Assembly (NCBI GenBank): GCA_964203275.1
Contig: CAXNMF010000002.1
Span: forward strand, 338,549 to 402,548
Direction: 5' to 3'
Length of the DNA: 64,000 bases
Source: Ga0077527 sp945862135
GTDB taxonomy: Bacteria > Pseudomonadota > Gammaproteobacteria > Burkholderiales > SG8-41
In this document: positions 52,478-61,404 of the stretch, piece by piece
Position numbering within the stretch: position 1 is the first letter of the stretch
Layout: every line of letters starts with the position of its first letter
Translations under genes and position numbers: made by a program
The notes under the pieces: generated by a model
Told to the model about the DNA's origin: nothing
What the model saw: the letters and a program-made list of their open reading frames with translations, nothing else
The model's database searches: none

Positions 52478-53683
52478 ATGACCAGCTCTATCCTCGACAA
52501 AATTGAAATGGCGCCCAAGGACCCGATCCTGGGCGTGACCGAAGCCTATGTTGCCGACCAGAATCCGAAAAAGGTCAATCTGGGCGTGGGCGTTTATACC
52601 GATGACAATGGCAAGGTGCCGGTGCTGCAGTGCGTGCGCACGGCCGAGAAGAAGCTGGGCGAAAACGCGACGCCGCGCAATTACCTGCCGATTGACGGCA
52701 TTGCCGCTTATGACCGTGCGGTGCAGGAAACGCTATTCGGCAAGGACACCCCAGCGGTGAAAGACGGCCGCATCGTCACCGTGCAGACGCTGGGCGGAAC
52801 CGGCGGCCTCAAGGTCGGCGGCGACTTCCTCAAGCGCGTGAATCCGGGTGCGGAGATCTACATCAGCGATCCGAGCTGGGAAAACCACCGCGCTATTTTT
52901 GAGTATGCGGGCTATACGGTCAAAACCTACCCTTACTATGATTCCGCGACCAATGGGCTGAAGTTCGACGCCATGCTGGCCTGCTTTGAACAATTGCCGG
53001 CACGCGCAATCGTGCTGCTGCATGCCTGCTGCCACAACCCGACTGGTGTTGATCTGACACCTGCTCAATGGGAAAAAGTCATCGACGTGGTCAAGCGCCG
53101 GGATCTGGTGCCTTTCCTCGACATCGCCTATCAGGGTTTTGCCGACGGACTGGAAGAAGACGCTGCAACCATTCGCCGCTTCACTGCAGAATGCAATGCC
53201 GTATTCGTGTCGAGCTCGTTCTCGAAGTCGCTGTCGCTGTATGGAGAGCGCGTCGGTGCGCTGAGCATTGTCACCAGCAGCAAGGAAGAAGCCTCGCGCA
53301 CGCTGAGCCAGTTGAAACGTGTGATCCGCACCAACTACTCCAGCCCGCCCACCACCGGTGGTCAGGCCGTCGCGATGGTTCTGACCACGCCGGAGCTGCG
53401 CAAGCAGTGGGACGAGGAGCTGGGCCAGATGCGTGAGCGCATCAAGGTCATGCGCAAGCTGCTGGTCGAGAAGATCCGCGAGCTGCGCGCCGATTTTGAT
53501 TTCAACTTCATCATCGAGCAGCGCGGCATGTTCTCCTACTCCGGGCTGACCAAAGCCCAGGTGCAACGGCTGCGTGAAGAGTATTCGATCTATGCCATCG
53601 ACAGCGGGCGTATCTGTGTTGCAGCTTTGAATACGAAGAACATTGATTACGTTGCACAGGCGATTGCCAAGGTGCTGGTCTAA
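52478..53683 (+). CDS. Aromatic/aspartate aminotransferase (class I)
   Basis: 401 residues. Fold-type I PLP enzyme of the AspC/TyrB group: KKVNLGVGVYTDDNGKVPVL, LGGTGGLKVGGDFLK, LHACCHNPTGVDLT (Asn contacting PLP), FLDIAYQGFADGL, Schiff-base Lys in SSSFSKSLSLYGERVG (about residue 251) and Arg in SGRICVAALN binding the substrate carboxylate. AspC and TyrB cannot be told apart confidently from sequence. In Burkholderiales this gene is usually divergent from uvrB; here about 5.2 kb of accessory DNA intervenes. A terminator follows. Confidence 0.93.
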   Translation: MTSSILDKIEMAPKDPILGVTEAYVADQNPKKVNLGVGVYTDDNGKVPVLQCVRTAEKKLGENATPRNYLPIDGIAAYDRAVQETLFGKDTPAVKDGRIVTVQTLGGTGGLKVGGDFLKRVNPGAEIYISDPSWENHRAIFEYAGYTVKTYPYYDSATNGLKFDAMLACFEQLPARAIVLLHACCHNPTGVDLTPAQWEKVIDVVKRRDLVPFLDIAYQGFADGLEEDAATIRRFTAECNAVFVSSSFSKSLSLYGERVGALSIVTSSKEEASRTLSQLKRVIRTNYSSPPTTGGQAVAMVLTTPELRKQWDEELGQMRERIKVMRKLLVEKIRELRADFDFNFIIEQRGMFSYSGLTKAQVQRLREEYSIYAIDSGRICVAALNTKNIDYVAQAIAKVLV

Positions 53684-53711
53684 ACCCGTTCAGTCAGCAC
53701 GCTTTATCTCG

Positions 53712-53743
53712 ATAGCCGGCCTGCGGGTCGGCTATTTCTTTTT
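53712..53743 (+). terminator. Terminator of the aminotransferase gene
   Basis: ATAGCCG and CGGCTAT pair around a 10-nt loop, itself G+C-rich, followed by TTCTTTTT. It overlaps the stop codon of convergent asmA. Confidence 0.7.
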
Positions 53744-55062
53744 GGCGTCCTTGTTGTCACCGCCAAAGAGGCTCCCGGCCCAATTGCCGATTTTGCTGCC
53801 GACCGAAGCGCCTGCCGAAATACCTGCGCCGGCAATGGCGCCGACGGCAGGCAAGGCCAGCGGGGAACCGACTGTGCCGCTGATATTCAAGGGCACTGAA
53901 ACGCCCGCCTGACCCACTACATTGACCCGCGCATTGACGCGGCCCGACAGGGATTTGTCCGGCGTGATGGTCACATTGCCATCGGCCGCCAGCGAACCTG
54001 ATGACACTTTGAGCCCTGTCAGCCGCTGCGTGCCGCGATCCATGGCGAAATGCCCGGACAGCGTATCAAAACGCGTCTCGCCGCCACCCGCCTTGCGCGC
54101 AGGATTCATGGCGGCCTCCTGGATATCAACGCCATACAGCACACCGTTTCGAATATCGAATGGTGTTTCGAGCCTCATCACATTGGCCAGTTGATCCGGT
54201 TTGGCTGCGTTTGCGGTGAACACGGGTTTAGCCGTCAGGCGTCCGCTCATTCTGGTTTTGGGGCTGAATAATGGCACCAGCTCGCGCAGTTCAACATCGC
54301 TGACTGCAAAATTGCCCTTCAATTGCAGCCCCTTCTGCCATCCGACCGCCATTTTTCCGGCGATGCTGCCGCCATATAGTTTGGCCTGGATGTTCCTGAA
54401 ATCTGCTTCATCGGGTGTCGCCACTCCGCTCACCTGCAGCGATTCAAAAAGGATGGGCGGCCCTGCCGGCAAACGCCAGTCCCGCGCATTGACCTCAACG
54501 TTGAATTTTTCTCCGGCGGGCGTCAGGAAGCCTTGAATTTTCCATCACGCGCCGTGATATCCGCGCGTTGCGGCGCGCCGTTGGCGTCGATCGTCACCAG
54601 CGCGTCAAACGGGCCGAAAGCTGCTCGCTGCAATTTCAATGTCGTATTTTTCAGGCTGATCGCCTGCACCAGCACCTTGAATGCGGCAGGTTCGGCTTTG
54701 GGATCGGCCTTCGCCCACACCGGCATCATGTCGAGCGCCCGCTGCGTGATCACCAATCCTTCGATGTCGATGCTGCGCATGACTTTGGTTGCCGTCAGCA
54801 GTGACAACAGATCCGGCGTCACGGACACTGCACCGATCGTCAGATCACTGGACTTTCCGACTTCAACGCCCTCAACCTTGATATGCGGCAACGGCAGACC
54901 GACCAAACGCAGCTTCTTGAAGGACACGGGCTCTTTCAGCTTCTCCGACACCATCGTTTCCAGCTGTGGTCGGTAGTCATCCAGCGATACCAGCAGCGGC
55001 ACTGCAGCCAGAAGCGCGATCAGTACTACAAAAGCCAGAATTAAGCGCTTAAACCACTTCAT
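53732..55062 (-). pseudogene. AsmA-family protein, single-base frameshift
   Basis: Starts at 55062 with a membrane anchor (MKWFKRLILAFVVLIALLAA), then the AsmA N-terminal domain (RPQLETMVSEKLKEPVSFKK, VTPDLLSLL). The frame stops at DGKFKAS (54523). The continuation is open in another frame from GGC TTC CTG ACG (LTPAGEKFNVEVNARDW) to the end at 53732, with FRNIQAKLYGGSIAGKMAV and the AsmA_2-like C-terminal portion. One base is missing near 54530. Rejoined, it would be about 443 residues. AsmA-like proteins are periplasmic bridge-type proteins tied to lipid transport. An assembly error cannot be excluded. Confidence 0.8.
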
Positions 55063-55153
55063 TTCTATCGATTTCCTGCGTTGACCGGGTATCCATCCGC
55101 AGATAGAATACGCCCCTCGTTGCAACTGTAACAACCGGTTTTTCCAGCACTAT

Positions 55154-55229
55154 TCCCCGATAGCTCAGTCGGTAGAGCGACGGACTGTTAATCCGCAGGT
55201 CCCTGGTTCGAGCCCAGGTCGGGGAGCCA
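55154..55229 (+). tRNA. tRNA-Asn (anticodon GTT)
   Basis: 76 nt with encoded CCA. Acceptor TCCCCGA/TCGGGGA, anticodon loop CTGTTAA giving GTT, T arm GGTTCGAGCCC. It stands at the boundary where core genes give way to integrase, IS and catabolic genes, so it is a candidate integration site. Confidence 0.96.
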
Positions 55230-55255
55230 CCGAATTTCTTTCAGATCTTGGACTT

Positions 55256-55285
55256 AGCCCTGCCACCCCGGCGGGGCTTTTGTCT
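55256..55285 (+). terminator. Terminator of tRNA-Asn
   Basis: AGCCCTGCC and GGCGGGGCT form a 9-bp stem (one G-U) with a 5-nt loop, followed by TTTTGTC, 27 nt after the tRNA. Confidence 0.75.
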
Positions 55286-55334
55286 TTCTGGGATCGCTAT
55301 ACCGAAAGTCCGCGGGTCGGTATGCAGATAAATC

Positions 55335-55548
55335 TCAACAAGCTGCCAAACTGACTGCGATAGTGTCGCCGCCCAAGTGGCGGACACCATGAATCTGGGC
55401 CCCTTCTTCGAACAGTTTCGCCAGTCGAGAAAGGAGCTGCGCATGATCCTCAGCCACGACAGAATCAATGGCGTCAGCAGGCACTAGGGTAATTTCGGGT
55501 GCAGCTGCGCCTGCACGGGCAAGAAATGCGAGGGGCTCGCCCTTTAGC
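55335..55548 (-). pseudogene. 3' fragment of an unidentified gene cut by an IS end
   Basis: Reading leftward from 55548 a frame is open for 70 codons to TGA at 55335, with coding-like composition: PLAFLARAGAAAPEITLVPA, then DAIDSVVAEDHAQLLSRLAK and LFEEGAQIHGVRHLGGDTI. It has no start because it abuts a sequence that looks like an IS21-family terminus at 55549. A different 75-codon frame over the same bases (55241-55468) is less protein-like. The family is not recognised. Confidence 0.5.
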
Positions 55549-55760
55549 TGTTAATTCGCGCGTAAACCTGACCCAGCATTTTCATTGAATTTTGACCCAC
55601 CTCGTTCAATCGCTTAGGTGGTCACTTTTCTGGGTTTCGCCTCCCTTTTTGTATGTGTCGAGCTATTTTTGAAACGGTAACTATCATTGCCCGTTTCAAC
55701 GATATGACAATGGTGGGTCAGTCGATCAAGCAACGCGGTGGTCATTTTGGGGTCGCCAAA
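55549..55760 (-). mobile_element. IS21-family remnant with istB 3' end
   Basis: On the minus strand from about 55760 the frame reads FGDPKMTTALLDRLTHHC then HIVETGNDSYRFKNSS, the C-terminus of the IS21 helper ATPase IstB, ending at TAA 55614-55616. Beyond it lie two tandem terminal-type repeats (CCTGACCCAG and TTTTGACCCACC) and a TG-starting end at 55549, as in IS21 elements. The istA gene and most of istB are missing; the left part is replaced by the integrase fragment. Confidence 0.7.
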
Positions 55761-55779
55761 CACAAAAGCTCGGTTGGCC

Positions 55780-56662
55780 GTCCTAACGTTTGCCTCATTC
55801 TTCGAAGAACACTACCTACCCTACGCTAAACCCAGGAAGCGTTCATGGAAACGGGATGATGAGCTGTACACCCTGAGGATTAAGGATGTATTCGGTCATA
55901 AACGTCTCAACCAAATTACGCGCCAGCAAATTCAGTCCTTCCACACCAGATTTATTGGCTCAGGGTTTAGCACCAGCGACATGCGACCACCACATCAAAC
56001 TGATGAAGTATAGCCTTTAACCTGGCCATTGATTGGGGGCTGCTGACGGAAAAGAACCCGGCCGCTCGCATACCGCTGTTCAACCGGGACAACAAGGTCG
56101 AGCACTATCTCGATGAAAATCAACTGGAAGGTTTGCTGAACGGTACTGCGGAGCGATGAAAACCGCACCGTTTGCCTGATTGCCCTGTTTCTTCTGTCCA
56201 CTGGGGCACGCCTCAATGAAGCACTGCAGGCCAAATGGGATCAAGTAGATCGGCAGACACGGGTTTGGCGTATTCCCGCTTCAAACAGCAAAAGCAAACG
56301 GATTCGTTCCGTGCCGCTAAACGATAGCGCTCTGGATGTCCTGAAGCAGTTAGATACTGAAGGAAAGTTCGATCACCTGTTCGTAAACCATCAATCAGGC
56401 GCATGCGTATACGACGATTCATAAAGTGTGGGGTCGGCTACGAAAAAATGCGGGACTTTCGCATTTGCGGATTCACGATCTCCGGCACCAGTACGCCAGC
56501 TTCCTGGTCAATAGCGGTCGCACGCTTTATGAAGTCCAGAGCATTCTGGGACACAGTGACGCGAAGGTTACGCAGCGGTATGCCCACCTGAGCACCAAGT
56601 CTCTGCACGAGGCTGCTAACAGTGCTACCGTGATTATCAATGGGGCAACTAAGGCGGCGTAG
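55780..56662 (+). pseudogene. Tyrosine recombinase (phage/island integrase), decayed
   Basis: Pieces of one integrase in several frames: SAM-like core-binding part (LTFASFFEEHYLPYAKPRKR), then CDHHIKLMKYSL, NLAIDWGLLTEKNPAARIP, then the catalytic part with Arg in STGARLNEAL, HxxR in LRIHDLRHQYASFLV and the His/Tyr of ILGHSDAKVTQRYAH. Frame changes near 55965, 56011, 56140 and 56405 make at least four disruptions, too many for function. The catalytic residues are still readable, so decay is recent. It points into the catabolic cluster and lies 0.55 kb from tRNA-Asn. Confidence 0.8.
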
Positions 56663-56862
56663 GTAGTGTTATCGACGGTTTCCGGGGGCTTACCGCTCCC
56701 GGATTGTCGGTAAGTTTTCTATTTTTAAACGCAATTCCAAGCCAACCAAATAGCCAGAACTGCTGTTGTGCGCCGCACCAACGAGCGCCCTTGCGTGATT
56801 TAGCATCGCGGCAGTATGATTTCCATTAATCAAAATTACATTCCGATAAACGGAATATTGAC

Positions 56863-57300
56863 ATGACAAGCCCAACCCCCAAAGCAAATCACAAAATTCA
56901 ATCCGCTGCGCTCCAGCCACATGAAGGACGAACACTCAAGGTGAACGAGGTTGTTGTTGATACCCAAGGGCATCTGTTGTTAAACGCCTCAAAGTGCAAG
57001 GATTGTGACTTGAGCGTGTTTCCGCCTTCGGCGGTATGTCCCAACTGCCTGTCAGAGAACCAGCAGGCACTGCGCCTGAGCAGCAGCGGTAAGCTCTACA
57101 GCTACACTCAAATTCATGTCGCACCGCCGACTTGGGTCGTGCCGTACATCATTGGTTACGTCGATCTGCCGGAAGGAGTGCGCCTCTTTGGGAAAGTCGA
57201 TGCGAAATCGACTGAGGTTTTGAAGGTGGACATGCCGGTCAAAGTCGTGGTCACGGAGTCTGAGGGTCAGTACCGTTACTCATTCGCGCCGCAAGGCTAA
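56863..57300 (+). CDS. DUF35 Zn-ribbon/OB-fold protein, thiolase partner
   Basis: 145 residues. The rubredoxin-like Zn ribbon is CKDC (about 46-49) and CPNC (about 61-64), followed by an OB-fold with GKLYSYTQIHVAPPTWVVPY, GYVDLPEGVRLFGKV and MPVKVVVTESEGQ. DUF35 proteins form complexes with SCP-x/thiolase-like enzymes, carrying the acyl-CoA or channelling products, for example in HMG-CoA synthesis and steroid aldol-lyases. The thiolase gene starts 15 bp downstream, so the pair probably forms one enzyme. First gene of the catabolic run. Confidence 0.88.
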   Translation: MTSPTPKANHKIQSAALQPHEGRTLKVNEVVVDTQGHLLLNASKCKDCDLSVFPPSAVCPNCLSENQQALRLSSSGKLYSYTQIHVAPPTWVVPYIIGYVDLPEGVRLFGKVDAKSTEVLKVDMPVKVVVTESEGQYRYSFAPQG

Positions 57301-57315
57301 GAGGGGCGTAGCAAC

Positions 57316-58467
57316 ATGAACAATAATTTCCGATCCGTTTCGGTGGTTGGCACGGGTATCGTCAAGTTCGGTAAGCATCGAGATCTTACAGTCCCGGAAC
57401 TGGCGCGACCCGCCGTGATGAATGCATTACGGGAAGCGCAGGTTTCGCAAAAAGATATCCAAGCGATTTACTCAGGCGCGGCCATATCAGGTTGGATGGC
57501 TGGCCAGCGTGTCGCCCGTGAGACCGGCATGAGCGGAGTGCCCATCATAAATTGCGAGAACGCATGTTCGAGCAGTGCCACCGCATTCCGCGAGGCGTGG
57601 ATAGCAGTCGCCTGCGGCATGATTGATTACGCACTCGTACTCGGAGTCGAGCAGCTGACCCGACTTGGCGGCGGAACTTTGCCACTTGATCAGGAAGACA
57701 TCGAGGTTTCCAACGGGATGGTTATGCCCGGCCTATATGCGATGCGTGCCCAGCGCTATATGAACGACTTTGGCGCAACATCTGAGGACCTGGCGTCGGT
57801 TGCCGTCAAGGCGCGCCGCCATGGCAGCCTCAATCCTGATGCGCAAATCTGTACTGAGACAACAGTTGAAGAGGTGCTCGGTTCGCGTAGGATCGCGGAT
57901 CCGCTGACGTTGCTGCAATGTTGCCCGACCGGTGATGGTGCCGCAGCACTGGTATTGTGCCCTACGGACCGAGCGCCAAAGCACAATCCGAAACCGATTA
58001 AAGTGCTGGGTTCACACTTGGCGTCCGGGAAATATATTCCCGGATTCCGCGACATGACGATCCCGGAAATCACGGTCCGCTGCAGCCGGGAGCTTTATGA
58101 AGAAGCCGGCGTCGGTCCAGAAGACCTTGATGTGGTCGAATGCCATGACGCATTTACGATTGCCGAACTCCTGTATTACGAGGCGCTGGGTTTATGCGAG
58201 CGTGGTGATGCGCCTAAGCTGTTACACGACGGCACCACATCATTGGGTGGTCGCGTTCCGGTCAATCCAAGCGGCGGCCTGCTGTCGAAGGGGCATCCGG
58301 TGGGTGCGAGTGGCGCAGCGCAGATGGTCGAGATCGTTCGCCAGTTGCAGGGACGTTGTGGCCATCGTCAGGTTGCCGACGCCAAAATCGGACTGACCCA
58401 CGTCACCGGTGGCGGCACCTACGGTTTTGACCACGGGGCATGCGCGATTCACTTGTTTGGGCGCTAA
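57316..58467 (+). CDS. SCP-x-like thiolase/acetyl-CoA acetyltransferase
   Basis: 383 residues. Nucleophile Cys in NCENACSSSATAF (about residue 80), DVVECHDAFTIAELLYYEALG (His of the HDAF motif; quoted part ECHDAFTIAELL), VNPSGGLLSKGHPVGASGAAQ with the GHPxGASG signature, and LTHVTGGGTYGFDHG at the end. These are the SCP2-type thiolases, which cleave 3-oxoacyl-CoA or act as retro-aldolases when paired with DUF35 proteins. A gaggggcg ribosome site precedes the ATG. The three catalytic positions appear intact, so thiolysis is possible. The IclR gene follows at 25 bp. Confidence 0.9.
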   Translation: MNNNFRSVSVVGTGIVKFGKHRDLTVPELARPAVMNALREAQVSQKDIQAIYSGAAISGWMAGQRVARETGMSGVPIINCENACSSSATAFREAWIAVACGMIDYALVLGVEQLTRLGGGTLPLDQEDIEVSNGMVMPGLYAMRAQRYMNDFGATSEDLASVAVKARRHGSLNPDAQICTETTVEEVLGSRRIADPLTLLQCCPTGDGAAALVLCPTDRAPKHNPKPIKVLGSHLASGKYIPGFRDMTIPEITVRCSRELYEEAGVGPEDLDVVECHDAFTIAELLYYEALGLCERGDAPKLLHDGTTSLGGRVPVNPSGGLLSKGHPVGASGAAQMVEIVRQLQGRCGHRQVADAKIGLTHVTGGGTYGFDHGACAIHLFGR

Positions 58468-58492
58468 GTGCCCTGCTCTTACAGGTAGCGGC

Positions 58493-59281
58493 ATGGCAAA
58501 AAAATCGACTGACACCGGCACCGTAAGCCGTACGATTGCTGTGCTGAGGGCAGTAGCCGAGGCCGAGGGCAACGTCCAGATAAAGACCATTTCCGACCTT
58601 TTATCGCTGCCGCCGTCGACAGTCCATCGGCTGCTCGAATTGCTGGCAAAGACAGGCATGATCGAGCGTGATGGGTCGGCGCGATCTTACGGCGTGGGGC
58701 GGGAGTTTTTTAGGCTCTCGTCGCTGGTAACCAGCAGGCACTCGCTGGCAACGATTGCCCAGCCGCTGTTGCGCGAGGTAGTTGAAAAGTGCAATGAAAC
58801 CGCATATCTCGGGGTTTACCTGCCGAGCGAACGGAAGATGATGTTTGCGGATAACTGCGAGTCTTCGCATTCACTGGGTTACCGGGTCAGGAAGAATGAA
58901 CCGCTGTCGCTTCTGACCGGTGGTTCCGGATTATCAATCTTGGCGTATCTGCCAAAGGAAGACATTGATCGTGCCTATGAAGAGAGCCGAAACGATGCCC
59001 TTGCGCGCAAGGCTGTTCCTTCCAGTAAGAACCTCGAATCCGAGCTTGCCAAGGTGCGCGCCCAAGGATATGCGCTGACGTTCGGCAAACGCATATCGGG
59101 CGCAGTAGGCATCTTTTCTCCCGTGTTCGCCATGCAAGGTGAAGTCATTGGCTGCCTGGGTTGCACAATCCCGGAGCAGCGCTATAAGAAAAGCCTTTTG
59201 CCCCGGCTTTCAGGGGCGATTTGCCGTTTGTCGGGCGATTTGTCGCAGGCACTTGGATACCAGAAAAAACTTCGCGCTTAG
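58493..59281 (+). CDS. IclR-family transcriptional regulator
   Basis: 262 residues from 58493 (MAKKSTDTGTVSRTIAVLRAV); an open extension upstream lies in the thiolase gene. N-terminal winged HTH (about 10-70) with ISDLLSLPPSTVHRLLELLAKTG-type recognition helix (PPSTVHRLLELL), then the effector-binding GAF-like IclR domain (RDGSARSYGVGREFF; NCESSHSLGYRVRKNEP; RVRAQGYALTFGKRISGAVG region; FAMQGEVIGCLGCTIP). IclR proteins usually control the aromatic or acyl degradation genes beside them and bind pathway acids. It lies in the same direction within the run, 12 bp before the CoA-transferase, so it may regulate its own operon. Confidence 0.92.
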   Translation: MAKKSTDTGTVSRTIAVLRAVAEAEGNVQIKTISDLLSLPPSTVHRLLELLAKTGMIERDGSARSYGVGREFFRLSSLVTSRHSLATIAQPLLREVVEKCNETAYLGVYLPSERKMMFADNCESSHSLGYRVRKNEPLSLLTGGSGLSILAYLPKEDIDRAYEESRNDALARKAVPSSKNLESELAKVRAQGYALTFGKRISGAVGIFSPVFAMQGEVIGCLGCTIPEQRYKKSLLPRLSGAICRLSGDLSQALGYQKKLRA

Positions 59282-59293
59282 AGAAAGTGATTC

Positions 59294-60550
59294 ATGTCTA
59301 AACAAGAGAAGCAACAGTCAACCGGTCCGCTGCAAGGTATCCGCATTCTTGACCTGACGCAGTTTCTGTCTGGCCCCTACGCCACGATGATTCTTGGTGA
59401 TTTAGGTGCAGAAATCATTAAGGTCGAGTCGCATCAGGGTGACTCCGCGCGGACGATCCCGCCCTATTTCGTCGGCGCCGATAGCGCCTATTACCTTAGT
59501 GTGAATCGCAACAAGAAAAGTGTTGCGGTCGACATGAAACAGCCAGCCGGCCGCAAGGTCGTTCAAGATCTGGCGCGAAAATGTGATGTGGTCATCGAGA
59601 ATTTTAGACCTGGCGTTATACAGAAGCTTGGCCTGTCATACGAAGAACTGAGTCGCGAAAATCCGGGCCTCATCTGGTGCAGCATTTCGGGTTTTGGCCA
59701 AGATGGGCCATACCGGGACTACCCCGCCTACGACATGATCGTACAGGCATTGTCCGGCGGCATGAGCTTGACGGGCGAGTACGGCGGGCTTCCCGTGCGT
59801 TCAGGCATCCCGCTCGGAGATCTGTCGGCAGGTATGTTCTCCGTCATTGGCATCCAGTCGGCACTGGTCGAGCGTGTCCGCACCGGGCGTGGCCGCCAGA
59901 TCGATGTAGCCATGCTGGATTGTCAGATTTCGATGTTGTGCTATCAGGCTGGATATCACCTAATCAACGGGGTAGTGCCAAAGACACAAGGACGCGGGCA
60001 CGATTCGATTCCCACTTACCGCGCCTTTGTTTCCGGCGACGGGGTTAACGTCGTGGTGTGCGCGAACACCGAGCGCATGTGGGAAGACATGGCCAACGAA
60101 CTGGGCTTGGGCCACCTCATTACAGACGAGCGCTTCCGCAAGAATGCCGACCGATATGAGAACCGCGAAGCTCTGTGGCCATTGCTGGATGCGGCCTTCA
60201 GGGAGCAGCCATCGGCGCATTGGGTGACGCGATTCCGCGCCAAATCAATTCCGGTTGGAGTCGTTAATACCCTCGACAAAGCGCTCAGCGATCCGCAGGT
60301 GATGCATCGCAAGATGGTGGTTGAGTTGGAGGATGCACAAAGCAATAACCGAATCCGCGTGGCCGGCAACCCCGTCAAGTTTGCTGATGGGCAGGAGGAG
60401 GAGAAAGTTTATCCGCCGGGGCTTGGGGCAGACACGCGCAGTGTTCTGCATGACCTGCTCGGCATGTCTGACGATCAACTCGACGAGCTATTTCGCACCT
60501 CGGTTCTGGCCGATCCGGCAAACACGGAGGCACAAAAGAATGTTGCCTGA
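59294..60550 (+). CDS. Family III (CaiB/BaiF) CoA-transferase
   Basis: 418 residues. Signatures: GIRILDLTQFLSGPYATMIL, DLGAEIIKVESHQGD, YYLSVNRNKKSVAVDMKQ, VVIENFRPGVIQKLGL, SISGFGQDGPYRDYPAYD, and the catalytic Asp in GIPLGDLSAGMFSVIG (about residue 175), which fits the PxGDxxxG motif better than the paralogue at 4162. It should activate the pathway acid by CoA transfer. A short C-terminal extension (DPANTEAQKNVA) is present. 54 bp before the SDR gene. Confidence 0.92.
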   Translation: MSKQEKQQSTGPLQGIRILDLTQFLSGPYATMILGDLGAEIIKVESHQGDSARTIPPYFVGADSAYYLSVNRNKKSVAVDMKQPAGRKVVQDLARKCDVVIENFRPGVIQKLGLSYEELSRENPGLIWCSISGFGQDGPYRDYPAYDMIVQALSGGMSLTGEYGGLPVRSGIPLGDLSAGMFSVIGIQSALVERVRTGRGRQIDVAMLDCQISMLCYQAGYHLINGVVPKTQGRGHDSIPTYRAFVSGDGVNVVVCANTERMWEDMANELGLGHLITDERFRKNADRYENREALWPLLDAAFREQPSAHWVTRFRAKSIPVGVVNTLDKALSDPQVMHRKMVVELEDAQSNNRIRVAGNPVKFADGQEEEKVYPPGLGADTRSVLHDLLGMSDDQLDELFRTSVLADPANTEAQKNVA

Positions 60551-60604
60551 GTTGACGCATCCGCGCGTTTGGCTAATCAATGATTTCTCGGAAAGGCTGC
60601 TGGC

Positions 60605-61378
60605 GTGGAACTGAATCTCTCCGGCAAGCAAGTTTTGGTGACTGGAGGCTCCCGCGGTATCGGTCTTGCAGTCGCTGAGGCTTTTGCGGCCGAAGGATGT
60701 GGCTTGCACCTCGCTTCCCGCGACAAGCATATGCTGGAAGCGGCTCGGCAGGGCCTGTCCGACCGCTACGGCGCCGCAGTGACCCTGCATCAGGCAGACC
60801 TTGCGGAACCTGGTGCCGCAGAGCGATTGGCGGCGGCGGTCGGAGACGTGGATATTCTGGTTAACTGCGCCGGGGCGATCCCTCAAAACACGCTACTCGG
60901 CATCTCCGAGGAAGATTGGCGAAAAGCATGGGAGCTTAAGGTATTCGGTTATATCAATCTGAGCCGTGCAGTTTATCGGCGGATGGTTCACCGAAGCTCC
61001 GGCGTGATTATCAACATAGTTGGCATCGCAGGTACCCATCCGGCACCCGCCTACATAGTTGGCTGTACCGGCAACGCGGCCTTGCTTTCATTCTCGCAGG
61101 CGCTGGGTGTTGAGAGCGTAGACCATGGTATCCGAGTGGTGGCAATTAATCCGGGCGCCACAGAAACCGACCGCCAGATTAACCGCTGGAAGGCACGTGC
61201 ACAGGCGGAACTGGGCGATGAGAAGCGTTGGCGTGAACTGACAACGGGGTTTCCTTTTGGTCGCTTGGCTCGGTCGAGTGAAGTTGCCGACGTCGTTGCC
61301 TTCATGGCGTCAAGTCGGGCCAGCTATGTATCTGGTGCAGTGATTACAGTAGACGGTGGGGCCGGATTCCGGCGCTGA
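60605..61378 (+). CDS. SDR-family oxidoreductase with altered active site
   Basis: 257 residues, GTG start with ggaaagg upstream. NAD(P)-binding TGGSRGIG near the N-terminus, NCAGAIP, and C-terminal VSGAVITVDGG are classical SDR. The active-site stretch reads PAPAYIVGCTGNAALLSF: the Tyr is present but the YxxxK lysine is replaced by Cys, and the preceding Ser is not in the usual place (NIVGIAGTH). Some SDR groups share the Y...GxxGN pattern, so it may be a distinct subfamily. Role in the pathway is probably oxidation or reduction of a hydroxyacyl intermediate. Confidence 0.87.
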   Translation: MELNLSGKQVLVTGGSRGIGLAVAEAFAAEGCGLHLASRDKHMLEAARQGLSDRYGAAVTLHQADLAEPGAAERLAAAVGDVDILVNCAGAIPQNTLLGISEEDWRKAWELKVFGYINLSRAVYRRMVHRSSGVIINIVGIAGTHPAPAYIVGCTGNAALLSFSQALGVESVDHGIRVVAINPGATETDRQINRWKARAQAELGDEKRWRELTTGFPFGRLARSSEVADVVAFMASSRASYVSGAVITVDGGAGFRR

Positions 61379-61404
61379 ATTATTCATAGAAGTGGAGCAA
61401 GAAG

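Noticed and set aside
55241..55468. 75-codon minus-strand frame
   Set aside because: A neighbouring frame over the same bases gives a more protein-like tail ending at 55335, so this one is taken as its shadow.
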